A DNA stretch of 64,000 nt from Halanaeroarchaeum sp. HSR-CO (GCF_024972755.1 NZ_CP087724.1:1364001-1428000); one strand, 5' to 3'. Positions 45,025 through 53,969 are shown, numbered from the stretch's first letter. Numbers and translations are program-made. The notes: generated by a model from the sequence alone, not told the origin.

Positions 45025-45513
45025 ATGCTCGATCCAGTCGTACTACAGGTCGGCGGTGAACTGTTTCCCAACGGCATCAGTCGCTACGCCCTCGGCGGGC
45101 TGTTCGTAGGTTTAGGGGTTGCCGTCATCTACCTGGGGACAGCCATTCCACCCGGAGCGAGCACCTTCCTCGAATCCACGCTCTCGTATTTCTCCGGGCA
45201 ATCGCGATTCCAGAAGTACGTGCCCTCACGGGACTGGCGCCTCGTGTTCACGTTCGGCATCGTTCTCGGTGCCGCGTCGTACGCCCTGATCTATCAGGGC
45301 GGAGCGTGGACGACGGCGGTACATCCGTGGCGGTTACTGGTCGGTGGTGTTTTCGTCGGCGTCGGAACCCGCGTCGGGAAAGGCTGTACCTCCGGTCACG
45401 GTGTGTGTGGCGTCGGTTCGGCATCGAAGACTTCCATCACGGGCGTCATTACGTTTCTCCTCGTCGCTATCGTGACCGCGCAGGTCGTCGCGTCCCTGGG
45501 GGTGACTCCCTGA
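45025..45513 (+). CDS. YeeE/YedE sulfur transporter, N-terminal half protein
   Basis: This 162-residue membrane protein is the half-size form of the YeeE/YedE family, with four to five helices. Its Cys-bearing motif VGTRVGKGCTSGHGVCGVGSAS is the family signature that conducts thiosulfate or sulfane sulfur through Cys residues. A TTG start at 45013 overlaps the previous stop, but the ATG at 45025, which follows GGTGA by about a dozen bases, is preferred. It pairs with the next gene to form one transport unit. Confidence 0.87.
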   Translation: MLDPVVLQVGGELFPNGISRYALGGLFVGLGVAVIYLGTAIPPGASTFLESTLSYFSGQSRFQKYVPSRDWRLVFTFGIVLGAASYALIYQGGAWTTAVHPWRLLVGGVFVGVGTRVGKGCTSGHGVCGVGSASKTSITGVITFLLVAIVTAQVVASLGVTP

Positions 45514-45972
45514 ATGAGTGACCGCCATCCACTCTTCATGCCGCTGATCCTCATCGGGGGGATTCTCTTCGGGTTCGGGCTTGCCTACAGCCAGATGGCC
45601 CGTCCCGAGGTCGTCCTCGACTTTCTCCAGTTCGAGGACTTCGGACTCCTCTTCGTGATGTTCGGCGCAGCGGTCGTCAGCGGCCTGGCGTTCTTCCTGG
45701 TCCCGCGACTGCGTGACACAGCACCACTCACCGGCGATCGATACGAACGCCGATTGAAACCCTTCGACCGTAACGTCCTGATCGGCGGCTCGATATTCGG
45801 TGTCGGGTGGGGGCTATCGGGTATCTGCCCCGGGGCGGCATACGCTAGCTTCGGCATCGGCAACGTGACGATCCTCTGGTCGATCGCGGGGATGTTCATC
45901 GGTGCATACGCACAGGGGTACTGGCGGAGTCGCGTCACCGAAGACGCGCCATCACCGACGAGCGCCGACTGA
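45514..45972 (+). CDS. YeeE/YedE sulfur transporter, C-terminal half protein
   Basis: This 152-residue membrane protein is the partner half: helices LFMPLILIGGILFGFGLAYSQMA and FGAAVVSGLAFFLVPRL, then LIGGSIFGVGWGLSGICPGAAYASFG, a Cys motif typical of the second half of YeeE/YedE. Its ATG starts one base after the previous stop, so the halves are made together. With the rhodanese-dioxygenase gene it forms a sulfur uptake and oxidation unit. Confidence 0.87.
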   Translation: MSDRHPLFMPLILIGGILFGFGLAYSQMARPEVVLDFLQFEDFGLLFVMFGAAVVSGLAFFLVPRLRDTAPLTGDRYERRLKPFDRNVLIGGSIFGVGWGLSGICPGAAYASFGIGNVTILWSIAGMFIGAYAQGYWRSRVTEDAPSPTSAD

Positions 45973-45982
45973 GAGGGATTTT

Positions 45983-46825
45983 TCACGCGTTTCGTGGCGG
46001 AGGGACGAGGAAGACGTTTCCCGCCGCCCTGGCGATGACCGCTTCGGAGACGCTGCCGAGCAACAGTCGCCGAAGTCGACTGCGTCCTCGAGACCCCAGG
46101 AGGACGGTCGACGGATTCGCCGCTGCCTCTGCAGCGAGGATCTCGTCTGCCGGATCGCCGCTGCGTACGTCGATGCGTGTATCGATGTCCCAGCGTTCGA
46201 GGGTCGTTTCGAGGGCCTCGAGCTGTTCGGTCGGATCCGGTTCCTCGTCCACGGCATCCTTTGGCGAGCGGACGTGCACGAGTGTCGCCTCTTCCGTCGC
46301 ATGGCGGAGGTACGAGAACGCGTCGAAGGCCCGTTCGGCGTTCTCCGAGAAGTCCGTCGCATACAGTACCCGCTCGAAGAGATGTTCGTGAATGACGTCC
46401 GGTTCCTCGGTTTCCCGCTCGACCCGGTTGACGAGGAGGGGAACCACGGTCGTTCGGGCCAGATTCCGGGCGGTCGAGCCGATGACTCTGTTCTCGAGGG
46501 GGCTCTGTCCGCGCGAACCGACGATGGTCATATCCGCGTGAACGGCACCCGCGATACCGTTTATTCGGCGGTGAGGCGTCCCCCGGACGACGTGGGTCTC
46601 GACGTCGAAGCCGGCTGCCTCCATCACCGTACGGTACCGATCGAGCCCCCGTTTTCGTTGCTGTTCGAAGTCCATCCCGGGCATTCCCGAATGAACGTTC
46701 GATGGCACCACCGTTACGAGATGGAACGTATCGACACCCACCCGGTCGAGGCACTCGAGACACGTCTGGTTCTCGATCGCTGCCTCGCTGGCTGCCGACA
46801 GATCCGTTGCGTAAACGGCTTTCAT
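45983..46825 (-). CDS. tandem-domain universal stress protein
   Basis: This 280-residue double UspA protein. Domain 1 is KAVYATDLSAASEAAIE to GSRGQSPLENRVIGSTARN; domain 2 is FERVLYATDFSENAERAFDAFS to GSRGRSRLRRLLLGSVSEAV. Both nucleotide loops are kept, with the second more basic. It is convergent with the sulfur-transport genes. A CAATATTA box (minus strand, about 46853) lies 28 bases before the start. Its promoter region also contains the CGCTATATT motif found before the rhodanese gene. Confidence 0.9.
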   Translation of the reverse strand: MKAVYATDLSAASEAAIENQTCLECLDRVGVDTFHLVTVVPSNVHSGMPGMDFEQQRKRGLDRYRTVMEAAGFDVETHVVRGTPHRRINGIAGAVHADMTIVGSRGQSPLENRVIGSTARNLARTTVVPLLVNRVERETEEPDVIHEHLFERVLYATDFSENAERAFDAFSYLRHATEEATLVHVRSPKDAVDEEPDPTEQLEALETTLERWDIDTRIDVRSGDPADEILAAEAAANPSTVLLGSRGRSRLRRLLLGSVSEAVIARAAGNVFLVPPPRNA

Positions 46826-47090
46826 GTACTATCGTAGATGGGACGGCCATAATATTGTTTGGATTGGGCAATATAGCGAATCACGTACACAGACAAAGGT
46901 CGCGATACAGCACCCCCGACGAAAGCCCGTAGCTGTGAAACGGCGGAAATATTTCGACAGGGGGATGGAAGCCGCCGAAATTAGATAAGTTATGCATGGA
47001 TTCGGATGGGATATGTGGGACCACTGGTGAGGTAATATTGTATAATAAGTCCAAAACCATTATAACGTGGTGTCGTTTAGGAGTATTCGA

Positions 47091-47291
47091 GTGACCAAGG
47101 ATGATATCGTTCACACCCCCACAGAATGTTGGTGGGTCCCGATGGTAGCAATCGGGAGCCTCTCGGCAATGGTTCAGGCGATGCAGCTCATCGGCATCGT
47201 CCTGGTGGAAGCGATTGTACTCTACGTCGTGTACGGTGCGGCCGAAAACGCGTTCAGTTCAGCAGTCATCGATCGAATCAAACAGTTCTAA
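47091..47291 (+). CDS. small membrane protein preceding TauE (DUF7512-like)
   Basis: This 66-residue protein has one or two hydrophobic segments (WWVPMVAIGSLSAMVQAM, IGIVLVEAIVLYVVYGAAENAFSS). A GTG start at 47091 lies about 30 bases after a TATA-like ATTATAAC (about 47059-47066). It ends one base before the TauE start, so the two are coupled. I recall tiny membrane proteins next to haloarchaeal TauE genes and believe this is DUF7512; function unknown, perhaps an accessory subunit. Confidence 0.7.
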   Translation: MTKDDIVHTPTECWWVPMVAIGSLSAMVQAMQLIGIVLVEAIVLYVVYGAAENAFSSAVIDRIKQF

Positions 47292-47292
47292 T

Positions 47293-48324
47293 ATGGAAAT
47301 ACTGGGCCTTAGCATGGCGATGGTGTCGTTGTTCGTCAGCTTTGGACTCCTCATCGGCATCCTCTTCGGGTTCTTCGGAATGGGGGGTTCGTTCCTCGTG
47401 ACGCCGGCCTTGCTCGTCATGGGCTATCCATCTCGAGTCGCGGTCGGGAGTGGTCTCGCGTTCGTCTTCGGTACCTCGGTCATCGCGACGCTGAAACACC
47501 GTGACCTCGGCCAGGTCGACTACAAACTCGGGGTGTTGATGATTGCCGGCACGACTGCAGGGATAGAAGTCGGCAAGGAGATCGTCTTGCATCTCGAGGA
47601 ACTCGGCCTTGCCGGAAGCATCATCAGCGTCACCTACGTCTTCCTGCTCGGGGGGATCGGTCTCTTCGTGACCTACGAGGCATTGAAAGGGAGCGAGGAG
47701 GGCGGTATCGACCACGATGCCGCGGATGAGGAGGTCGATGCCGACGACATTCCCGACATCGCCAAGAAGATCCAGTCGTATCGTCTGCCCCCGATGGTCG
47801 ACCTCAGAGGCGGTGTCTCGGTATCGCTGTGGATGATTCTGGCCGTCGCCTTCACGACGGGATTGTTGTCCGGTTTCCTCGGTGTCGGTGGCGGGTTCAT
47901 CCGGATGCCCGCGCTGTTCTATCTGATCGGTGTCCCCGTTCCCATCGCCGTCGGAACCGACCTCTTCGAGATCGTCTTCTCCGGTGGTATCGGTAGTTTC
48001 CTCTACGCGATGGACGGGGGAGTCGATCTCTCCATCGTCCTGCCGCTACTCGCAGGCAGTGCACTCGGTGCGCGCCTCGGTTCCGCGGCGACGAGTATCG
48101 TCGACGAAGGGGAGATCAAGGTGTACTTCGGATTGATGCTCCTCGGTGGGGCCGTCGCTGTCGCCGTCCGCGAAGTTGGAAACGTGTACGGAATCGAGAT
48201 CCTCAACACGGTCAGCCTCGTCTTGATCCTCGGTTCTGCACTCCTCGTCAGTGGGGCCGTTATCTACAGTAGTATCACCGCCATTCGAGCGGCGTCGCGT
48301 AGCCAGACCCAACCTGCCGACTAA
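47293..48324 (+). CDS. TauE/SafE-family sulfite/sulfonate exporter
   Basis: This 343-residue membrane protein has two repeated halves, each with about four helices. Family signatures are FGFFGMGGSFLVTPALLVMGYP in the first half and SGFLGVGGGFIRMPALFYLIGVP in the second. A charged acidic loop of about 50 residues separates the halves (GSEEGGIDHDAADEEVDAD). The family moves sulfite or sulfonates. Placed near the rhodanese-dioxygenase gene, it could export sulfite made there. Confidence 0.9.
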   Translation: MEILGLSMAMVSLFVSFGLLIGILFGFFGMGGSFLVTPALLVMGYPSRVAVGSGLAFVFGTSVIATLKHRDLGQVDYKLGVLMIAGTTAGIEVGKEIVLHLEELGLAGSIISVTYVFLLGGIGLFVTYEALKGSEEGGIDHDAADEEVDADDIPDIAKKIQSYRLPPMVDLRGGVSVSLWMILAVAFTTGLLSGFLGVGGGFIRMPALFYLIGVPVPIAVGTDLFEIVFSGGIGSFLYAMDGGVDLSIVLPLLAGSALGARLGSAATSIVDEGEIKVYFGLMLLGGAVAVAVREVGNVYGIEILNTVSLVLILGSALLVSGAVIYSSITAIRAASRSQTQPAD

Positions 48325-48456
48325 CATCGACGACGGCACCCAGTGCTGGTTCAGGATTCGATTCGATCGAAAAGTCACGGCGATTCGATCACGAGCCAAC
48401 ACTCCCGGCCGAAAACGGCCCCGCCACTTTCTATCCAGGGAACCGTACACAGAGGC

Positions 48457-49488
48457 ATGGAGGGGGATGCACCGGACGATCTGTTGCGGGAACGGGCCCA
48501 GCAGAGCAAGCTGAAACTTTGGCTCCTCATGGAGGCCGATCGTGCTGTGGTGACGGGGTTGCTGATGGGTGTCGTCTTCGTGGTGCTCGTTCTGACGGGA
48601 TACCTGTATCCGAGCTCGGTGGCCGCCATCCAGAGCAGCGATTCGACGGATACGCTCTTCCAGGGATTGCTGACCGGAACCATCACCAGCGTCACGCTCG
48701 TCGTGACGTTGAACCAACTGGTGCTCTCCCAGGAACTCGGGGCGGTCGGAGACCAGCGAGAGCGAATGGAGGGGGCGAAGCAGTTCAGGTCCGACGTTGC
48801 AGACGCCATCGGGGCTCCGGTGAGTCCAGCGCGTCCGGCACAATTTCTCAGGGCACTCGTCCAGGTGTCCGGCGAAAAGGCGGAGACGCTCAAAGCGGGC
48901 CGCTCCGATAGGGCCGACGCGTCGCTCGAATCGTCCATCGAGGATCTCACCGGGAGCCTGATAGCGAATGCAGCACAGGTATCGACGGGTCTCGACGAGG
49001 CCCGTTTCGGCAGTTTCGACGTCATTTCGTCGGCGCTGAACTTCAACTACTCGTGGAAGCTGTTCACCGCCGAACGTATCCGTGAACGACATCGTCAATC
49101 GCTGAACGAGACGCGTCTGGACGCCCTCGACGAGTTGATCGAGGTGTTAGGACTGTTCGGGCCGGCCCGCGAACACTTCAAGACGCTGTACTTCCAGTGG
49201 GACCTCATCAATCTCTCACGGCGGATACTCGCGGCCGCAGTTCCAGCACTCCTCGTCTCCAGCGGCATGATCATCTTCTTCAGCGACACCGCGTACAGCT
49301 TCTCGGTCGTCGGTGTCGAGACGCTCGTCCTGGTGATCTCGACTGCTGCCACGGTCTCGCTGCTTCCGTTCCTGGTCCTCCTCGCGTACATCATGCGCAT
49401 CGCGACCGTCGCCAAACATACCCTCTCCATCGGTCCATTCATCCTTCGGGAGACGGAGGACGTCGCAGACGTCGAGTGGGACCAGTGA
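48457..49488 (+). CDS. conserved membrane protein with cytoplasmic middle domain, unknown
   Basis: This 343-residue protein has two N-terminal helices (AVVTGLLMGVVFVVLVLTGYL; LLTGTITSVTLVVTLNQLVL), a soluble middle (about residues 110-270), and two C-terminal helices (AAAVPALLVSSGMIIFFS; LVISTAATVSLLPFLVLLAYIM). I recall this topology in haloarchaea only as an uncharacterised family. No enzymatic motif is visible. It is 132 bases after TauE and in the same direction. The ATG at 48457 is preceded by CTTTCTATCC at the right distance for a weak TATA box. Confidence 0.7.
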   Translation: MEGDAPDDLLRERAQQSKLKLWLLMEADRAVVTGLLMGVVFVVLVLTGYLYPSSVAAIQSSDSTDTLFQGLLTGTITSVTLVVTLNQLVLSQELGAVGDQRERMEGAKQFRSDVADAIGAPVSPARPAQFLRALVQVSGEKAETLKAGRSDRADASLESSIEDLTGSLIANAAQVSTGLDEARFGSFDVISSALNFNYSWKLFTAERIRERHRQSLNETRLDALDELIEVLGLFGPAREHFKTLYFQWDLINLSRRILAAAVPALLVSSGMIIFFSDTAYSFSVVGVETLVLVISTAATVSLLPFLVLLAYIMRIATVAKHTLSIGPFILRETEDVADVEWDQ

Positions 49489-49768
49489 ACGACCCAGCGC
49501 GACACATCGACTTGCTCGAACGAATTTTCGACAAGAGTGCCCTGACGTCGGGCGGATACGTGTAGCGAGACCTGTGTCGTTCGGGTCGATATCGCTTCGA
49601 TACGCCTGAGATATTGGCCGTTCGCTATCCCGTGGATCGGTCGAAATCTTCGGTGCATCCGCGAACGACTCCTGGCATGTGGAAGTCCCCCTCTTCAGGG
49701 GTGAGTGGATGTCAAGAACGCGTCGCCGTACAGGGCCGGTATGCTGGTCTCTCCCGGTTCATGGGGCC

Positions 49769-51115
49769 TCAGTCCGATGGGCCAGCACGGATCGTGAGCC
49801 CGTACGAATACCCCACCGCACCGATGGCCCCGGTCACGAGCGCCCACGGAACGTACAAGGTGGGAAAGAACATCTTCGTATACTCCGAGAATGGCCCGAA
49901 ACCGAGGGCGAGAAGGATCGGTGCAACGACTATCGTGAAAGTGAGTACGACCCGGTGACGGCGACGAACGGTCTGACCCAGCGGTAGAAACAGGAGAGGA
50001 GTGAGCACCGCGACGATCGTACCATACACCGCTGTCGCGCCCACCGCTGTTCCCGCGGCCCAGACGCTGCCCAGGAGGATCATCACCGAAACAGCAACGG
50101 CCCCGTCGGGTATCAGTGTGGTCGGGACATCGATATCGATTCGCGGAGTCACCAGCACGAACTGGACCGCTCCGGCGAGTAGCATGGCGAGAAGAACGTC
50201 ACTTGTGAGCACCGCTCCAAACAACAACGAGAATACCACATCCTCGAGGTGTTCGAGCAGTGGTTCCGAGGATCCACCAACCAGTTCGACCACCACACTG
50301 CCAACGGCGAGCGCTGCACCGAGAGCGACCCCGAATCGGAGGCGTTGGAACAGGGTTCGCTCGGCCAGCGCGGCTCCCCGTCGGTACAGGACGCCGAGAA
50401 CGGAAATCAGGATTGCCATCGGCAGCCAAATCGCACCGGCGAGGCCGTCGATTTTCGCCGCTGCGATGTCGATGCCGATACCGATGGTCGTCCCGACGGC
50501 TGCAAAGACGGTGTCCTCGTCGGCGAATGCCAGATACCAGCCGGTGGAGATGGTCTGATCGAAGATGTCTCCATGTGTGCCGGTCAGGACGATTGCAGAC
50601 TCGTTCGATCGTACTCCCTGCGGGGCGCGGGTCAGCGTCGTATCAGTCGGCCCGCGGACGACGACGCGGTCGGCATTGACGCCGTACCAGTGACTCTCGT
50701 CCCCATGGGAGTAGAAGTAGTCGACCACCAGGACGTCACCGAGGGCCCGATGGCCCATCTCGGGGACTTCGTAAGTCACCACGGCGGTATCACCGGACAC
50801 GTCGACCGAGAGGTTCCGTGGCATGGATTCCTCGTGATGACCTCGGAGGGCTTCCCGAGCGTCCCGTTGCAGTTGCGCCCCGTCTGGCGTGACACCGTCG
50901 TCGAGGTCGAACGTAACGACCCAGCGACCGGTGCCAGTGCCGTCTATCTCGATTGAGACCGTCGATTCTTCGACCACACTGTCGGCCACGACGTCGTCGG
51001 AACACACCTCACAGAGTGGCTGCGGCGGTGGTCGTGCAGTAACACTGGCAGCGAAGGAGACCAGTACCGCAACGGCGAGGATGAGAAGAAGAATCCGCCG
51101 ACGCCGCTGTTGCAT
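49769..51115 (-). CDS. multi-pass membrane protein with extracellular N-terminal domain
   Basis: This 448-residue protein has a signal peptide (RRRRILLLILAVAVLVSFAASVTA), an extracellular beta domain of about 170 residues with an early CEVC motif, then about eight transmembrane helices in the C-terminal half. I do not recognise the family. An in-frame ATG nine codons upstream (51142) is also possible; neither has a clear ribosome site. It is a single gene, convergent with the preceding membrane protein. Confidence 0.7.
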   Translation of the reverse strand: MQQRRRRILLLILAVAVLVSFAASVTARPPPQPLCEVCSDDVVADSVVEESTVSIEIDGTGTGRWVVTFDLDDGVTPDGAQLQRDAREALRGHHEESMPRNLSVDVSGDTAVVTYEVPEMGHRALGDVLVVDYFYSHGDESHWYGVNADRVVVRGPTDTTLTRAPQGVRSNESAIVLTGTHGDIFDQTISTGWYLAFADEDTVFAAVGTTIGIGIDIAAAKIDGLAGAIWLPMAILISVLGVLYRRGAALAERTLFQRLRFGVALGAALAVGSVVVELVGGSSEPLLEHLEDVVFSLLFGAVLTSDVLLAMLLAGAVQFVLVTPRIDIDVPTTLIPDGAVAVSVMILLGSVWAAGTAVGATAVYGTIVAVLTPLLFLPLGQTVRRRHRVVLTFTIVVAPILLALGFGPFSEYTKMFFPTLYVPWALVTGAIGAVGYSYGLTIRAGPSD

Positions 51116-51339
51116 ATCGAATACATGATGAGTGTGCGACATAATGATGGCGGTTCGACCGGAGCACCCAACTACCACGCATCGCCTGGTTCGCGGAGGG
51201 TCAATTGATCCTTGGGACCTATGCCCTCGATCCGATGCGGTGCGGTCCCGAGTCGAACGACGACGTCGACCACTCGGTGCACCGGTATGGATGCCTATCG
51301 AACGACCAAAGCGTCGGTCGCGTCGTCATGCCCGGCAGA

Positions 51340-52050
51340 TCACCTGTCGGACATCTCGCCCGCTTCGATGTGAGGGGTTTCACCATCGAAATCGATGCGA
51401 TACGTCGATTCCAGCGGTTCACCATCCCTCCCTGTGACGAGATCGATGCACAGGGAGGCAGTCTCCTCGTACGAACTGGAGTTGCCAGTCTGATTCTGGG
51501 CGGCAATCTCGCCGAGAGAAATGTACGTGACGTCGAAGTCGTCGAGTTCCTCGTCGATGGCGCTCGCCAACCCCCGGAATCCGGCCTCAGCCGTCCTCGC
51601 ACCAACGTCCGCTCGCCGGGGTTCGATTCCCGTCGATTCGGTGATGTACAGCAACGTTCCCCCGCCAGATTCCTCCATTTTCGGGACGACGGCCCGGGTC
51701 GTACAGAAGCCACCGAGGAGGTCTCGGTCTAGGGCGTCGACGAACTGACTCCGCGTGCATTCGAACAGTCCGCCTTTTGGGGCCGAACCGGCGACGAACG
51801 TTACGACGTCGATGGTCCCGAAGGCCTCGAGGACGTCGGCGAATCCTTGTGAGATGTCTACGGGATTTCGCGGGTCGCATTCGATCGTGCGAGCCGACTC
51901 GCCCGCGTCTCGAAGGTCTTCTGCGATGGGGTCGGTCTCCCCGGTTCGTGTGGTACAGATGGCGGTGTCCATTCCGGCGGTGGCAAAGTGCTGGAACAAT
52001 GCCGTTCCGATACCCTCCCCGACCCCAACGACCACTGCAGTGGGTGCCAT
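51340..52050 (-). CDS. SDR-fold protein without catalytic Tyr/Lys
   Basis: This 236-residue protein has the SDR nucleotide strand AVVVGVGEGIGTALFQHFATAGMDTAICTT, but the active-site region ADVGARTAEAGFRGLASAI replaces the usual Tyr-x-x-x-Lys with Val-x-x-x-Thr. The Ser region is LLYITESTGIEP. So it likely binds NAD(P) or another ligand but may not be a dehydrogenase. A sensor or scaffold role is possible. It is just left of the insertion sequence. Confidence 0.7.
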   Translation of the reverse strand: MAPTAVVVGVGEGIGTALFQHFATAGMDTAICTTRTGETDPIAEDLRDAGESARTIECDPRNPVDISQGFADVLEAFGTIDVVTFVAGSAPKGGLFECTRSQFVDALDRDLLGGFCTTRAVVPKMEESGGGTLLYITESTGIEPRRADVGARTAEAGFRGLASAIDEELDDFDVTYISLGEIAAQNQTGNSSSYEETASLCIDLVTGRDGEPLESTYRIDFDGETPHIEAGEMSDR

Positions 52051-52111
52051 AGTCATCCGATAGGCGATAGTCGGGAAAGTCAGTTGTGTTAGCTGAAAGT
52101 AGGCGCTAAGC

Positions 52112-52161
52112 CCCCTTCCTCAGCGAGCGCCGACCGAACGGGAGGGGCGAGCAGGGAGGGG
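52112..52161 (+). repeat. solitary TnpB-type right-end fold, relic
   Basis: CCCCTTCCT (52112-52120) pairs with AGGGAGGGG (52153-52161), with one G-U wobble, enclosing exactly 32 bases. The intact right end of the tnpB gene at 53927-53976 has the same design: CCCTACCCT/AGGGTAGGG, 9 pairs and a 32-base loop. Flanking text (AAGCCC before the first arm, GCGAG.AGGG before the second) also matches. No tnpB coding sequence precedes it, so it is read as a relic of an earlier IS200/IS605-family insertion or a mini-element. Confidence 0.6.
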
Positions 52162-52172
52162 ATACAGCGTCC

Positions 52173-52193
52173 CCAGAAATCGAAGATTTCTGG
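52173..52193 (+). repeat. left-end hairpin 1 of the IS200/IS605 element
   Basis: CCAGAAATC-GAA-GATTTCTGG is a perfect 9-pair hairpin, likely recognised by TnpA as left-end DNA structure. Confidence 0.6.
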
Positions 52194-52200
52194 TGTGCGA

Positions 52201-52221
52201 ACGAGACGCTTTGCGTCTCGT
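52201..52221 (+). repeat. left-end hairpin 2 of the IS200/IS605 element
   Basis: ACGAGACGC-TTT-GCGTCTCGT is a second perfect 9-pair hairpin 7 bases after the first. It could also belong to a transcript leader of tnpA. Confidence 0.6.
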
Positions 52222-52321
52222 CAACGCCGCACAGTTCTCATACACGATTCGGTAGCAGGCCCACAGGCCCACGCAATCACAACGTTTTTGCAGTAGGGTA
52301 GTATAGTATTGGTCGAACCCA

Positions 52322-52726
52322 ATGGAGTACGACCTCGACACGGGAGCGCATTCGACGTATTCCCTGCACTACCACCTGATACTCACCACGAAGTATCGGC
52401 GCGGAGTGCTAACCGAGGAGCGAACCCAATTCATTCACGAGGTCATCAGCGGGTTCACGGACAACTACGGTGTCGAACTGACGAACCTCGACGGCGAGGA
52501 CGACCACGTACACATCCTCTTTCGAGCGAAACCAACCACAGACCTCGTGAAGTTCATCAACACGGCCAAGGGCGCGACCGCCCGCCGTATCCGCAACGAG
52601 TACGCGGACGAACTCAAGACCGAACTGTGGGGCGACTCGTTCTGGAACGACTCGTACTGCCTCATCTCGACGGGGCAGGTGTCGCTGGATGTGCTGAAAC
52701 AGTACGTAGAGGACCAACGCGAGTAG
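52322..52726 (+). CDS. tnpA: IS200-type Y1 transposase TnpA
   Basis: This 134-residue single-strand DNA transposase has the HUH motif (GEDDHVHILFRA, near residue 60-70) and the nucleophilic Tyr near the C-terminus (VLKQYVEDQ). The N-terminus (STYSLHYHLILTTKYRRGVL) is canonical. It excises and inserts the element as single-stranded DNA circles at short target tetra- or pentanucleotides. The frame is complete. It ends one base before tnpB starts. Confidence 0.95.
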   Translation: MEYDLDTGAHSTYSLHYHLILTTKYRRGVLTEERTQFIHEVISGFTDNYGVELTNLDGEDDHVHILFRAKPTTDLVKFINTAKGATARRIRNEYADELKTELWGDSFWNDSYCLISTGQVSLDVLKQYVEDQRE

Positions 52727-52727
52727 A

Positions 52728-53969
52728 ATGTACTACGCCTACAAGTACCGTCTCAAGCCGTCCGACGCCCACCGTGAGGAGTTGGACCGCCACCGAGACA
52801 TTTGTAGGCAACTGTACAACCACACGCTCTACCGTCTCAACGAGTACCAAGACGAACACGGTGAACTGCCGTCCATGACCACTCTGCGGTCGGAACTCCC
52901 CAACCTCAAGAAGTGGTGGGACGGCCTCTCGGACGTGTACTCGAAGGTTCTTCAAACCGTCGTGGAACGGCTGTTCGACAACCTCAAAGGACTCTCCAAA
53001 CTCAAGGAGAACGGCTACGGTGTCGGTCAACTCAAGTGGAAGCCGCCACGCGAGTACAGGAGTTTCACGTACAGTCAGTCTGGCTTCAAGCTCGACAAGA
53101 AGGGCGGTCAGACTGTACTGTCACTCTCGAAACTCGCGGACATACCGATTCGGCTCCACCGCGCCATCCCCGACGACGCGAAGCTCAAACAGGTCACGGT
53201 CAAGAAGGAACCGACGGGTGAGTGGTTCGCCACCTTCGGCGTCGAAATCGACCACGAACCGCCCGAACCGCCTGAGAACCCCGAGAAGTGCGTCGGCATC
53301 GACGTGGGGATTCTCAAGTACGCCCACGATACGGACGGCACGGCGGTCGGGTCGCTCGACCTCTCAGACGAACGGGAGCGACTGGAACGAGAGCAACGGA
53401 AGCTCTCGCGCAAGCAACACGGGTCGAACAACTACGAGAAGCAACGGCGGCGCGTTGCGGAGTGTCACGCCGACCTCCGACGGAAGCGCCGCGACTTTCT
53501 TCACAAGCTCTCGGCGTACTACGCTCGGGAGTACGACTTCGTGGCGGTCGAAGACCTGAACGTGAAGGGGATGATGGAATCGCCGTCGAACAGCCGCAAC
53601 ACGGCATCGGCGGCGTGGCGAACGTTCCTCTCGTTGCTCGAATACAAGTGCGACCGTGAAGGAACGCACTTCGTCGCGGTCAACCCGAGAGGGACGACGA
53701 AAGAGTGTGCGGCGTGCGGCGTCTCGACGGAGAAGCCGTTGTGGGTCCGTGAACATTCCTGTCCCGCCTGCGGGTTTGAGGCGGACAGGGACGCGAACGC
53801 GGCGTGGAACATCCTTTCTCGCGGTATCAACGATGTAGGAGTGGGACACTCCGAAGAAACGCCTGTGGAGACTGCGCTCCCTGTGGACACCTCCGTGTCT
53901 GCAAAGCGCGTCGTTGAATCAGGAAGCCCTACCCTCAAGGAGCATACGGCGTCAGCCGTGAGCGAGTAG
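52728..53969 (+). CDS. tnpB: TnpB RNA-guided nuclease of the IS200/IS605 element
   Basis: This 413-residue TnpB protein has all three RuvC acidic residues: Asp192 in CVGIDVGILKYA, Glu275 in VAVEDLNVKGMM and Asp355 in EADRDANAAWNIL. The zinc ribbon is CAACGVSTEKP to CPAC. The N-terminal half is the RNA-binding domain typical of the family. TnpB cuts DNA guided by a reRNA encoded at the element's right end, promoting retention of the element. The last codons overlap the right-end stem structure. It appears intact. Confidence 0.95.
   Translation: MYYAYKYRLKPSDAHREELDRHRDICRQLYNHTLYRLNEYQDEHGELPSMTTLRSELPNLKKWWDGLSDVYSKVLQTVVERLFDNLKGLSKLKENGYGVGQLKWKPPREYRSFTYSQSGFKLDKKGGQTVLSLSKLADIPIRLHRAIPDDAKLKQVTVKKEPTGEWFATFGVEIDHEPPEPPENPEKCVGIDVGILKYAHDTDGTAVGSLDLSDERERLEREQRKLSRKQHGSNNYEKQRRRVAECHADLRRKRRDFLHKLSAYYAREYDFVAVEDLNVKGMMESPSNSRNTASAAWRTFLSLLEYKCDREGTHFVAVNPRGTTKECAACGVSTEKPLWVREHSCPACGFEADRDANAAWNILSRGINDVGVGHSEETPVETALPVDTSVSAKRVVESGSPTLKEHTASAVSE

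Noticed and set aside
51620-51640. GGGGTTCGATTCCCGT resembles a tRNA T-arm.
   Set aside because: It lies inside the SDR-like coding frame and no acceptor, D or anticodon arms surround it.
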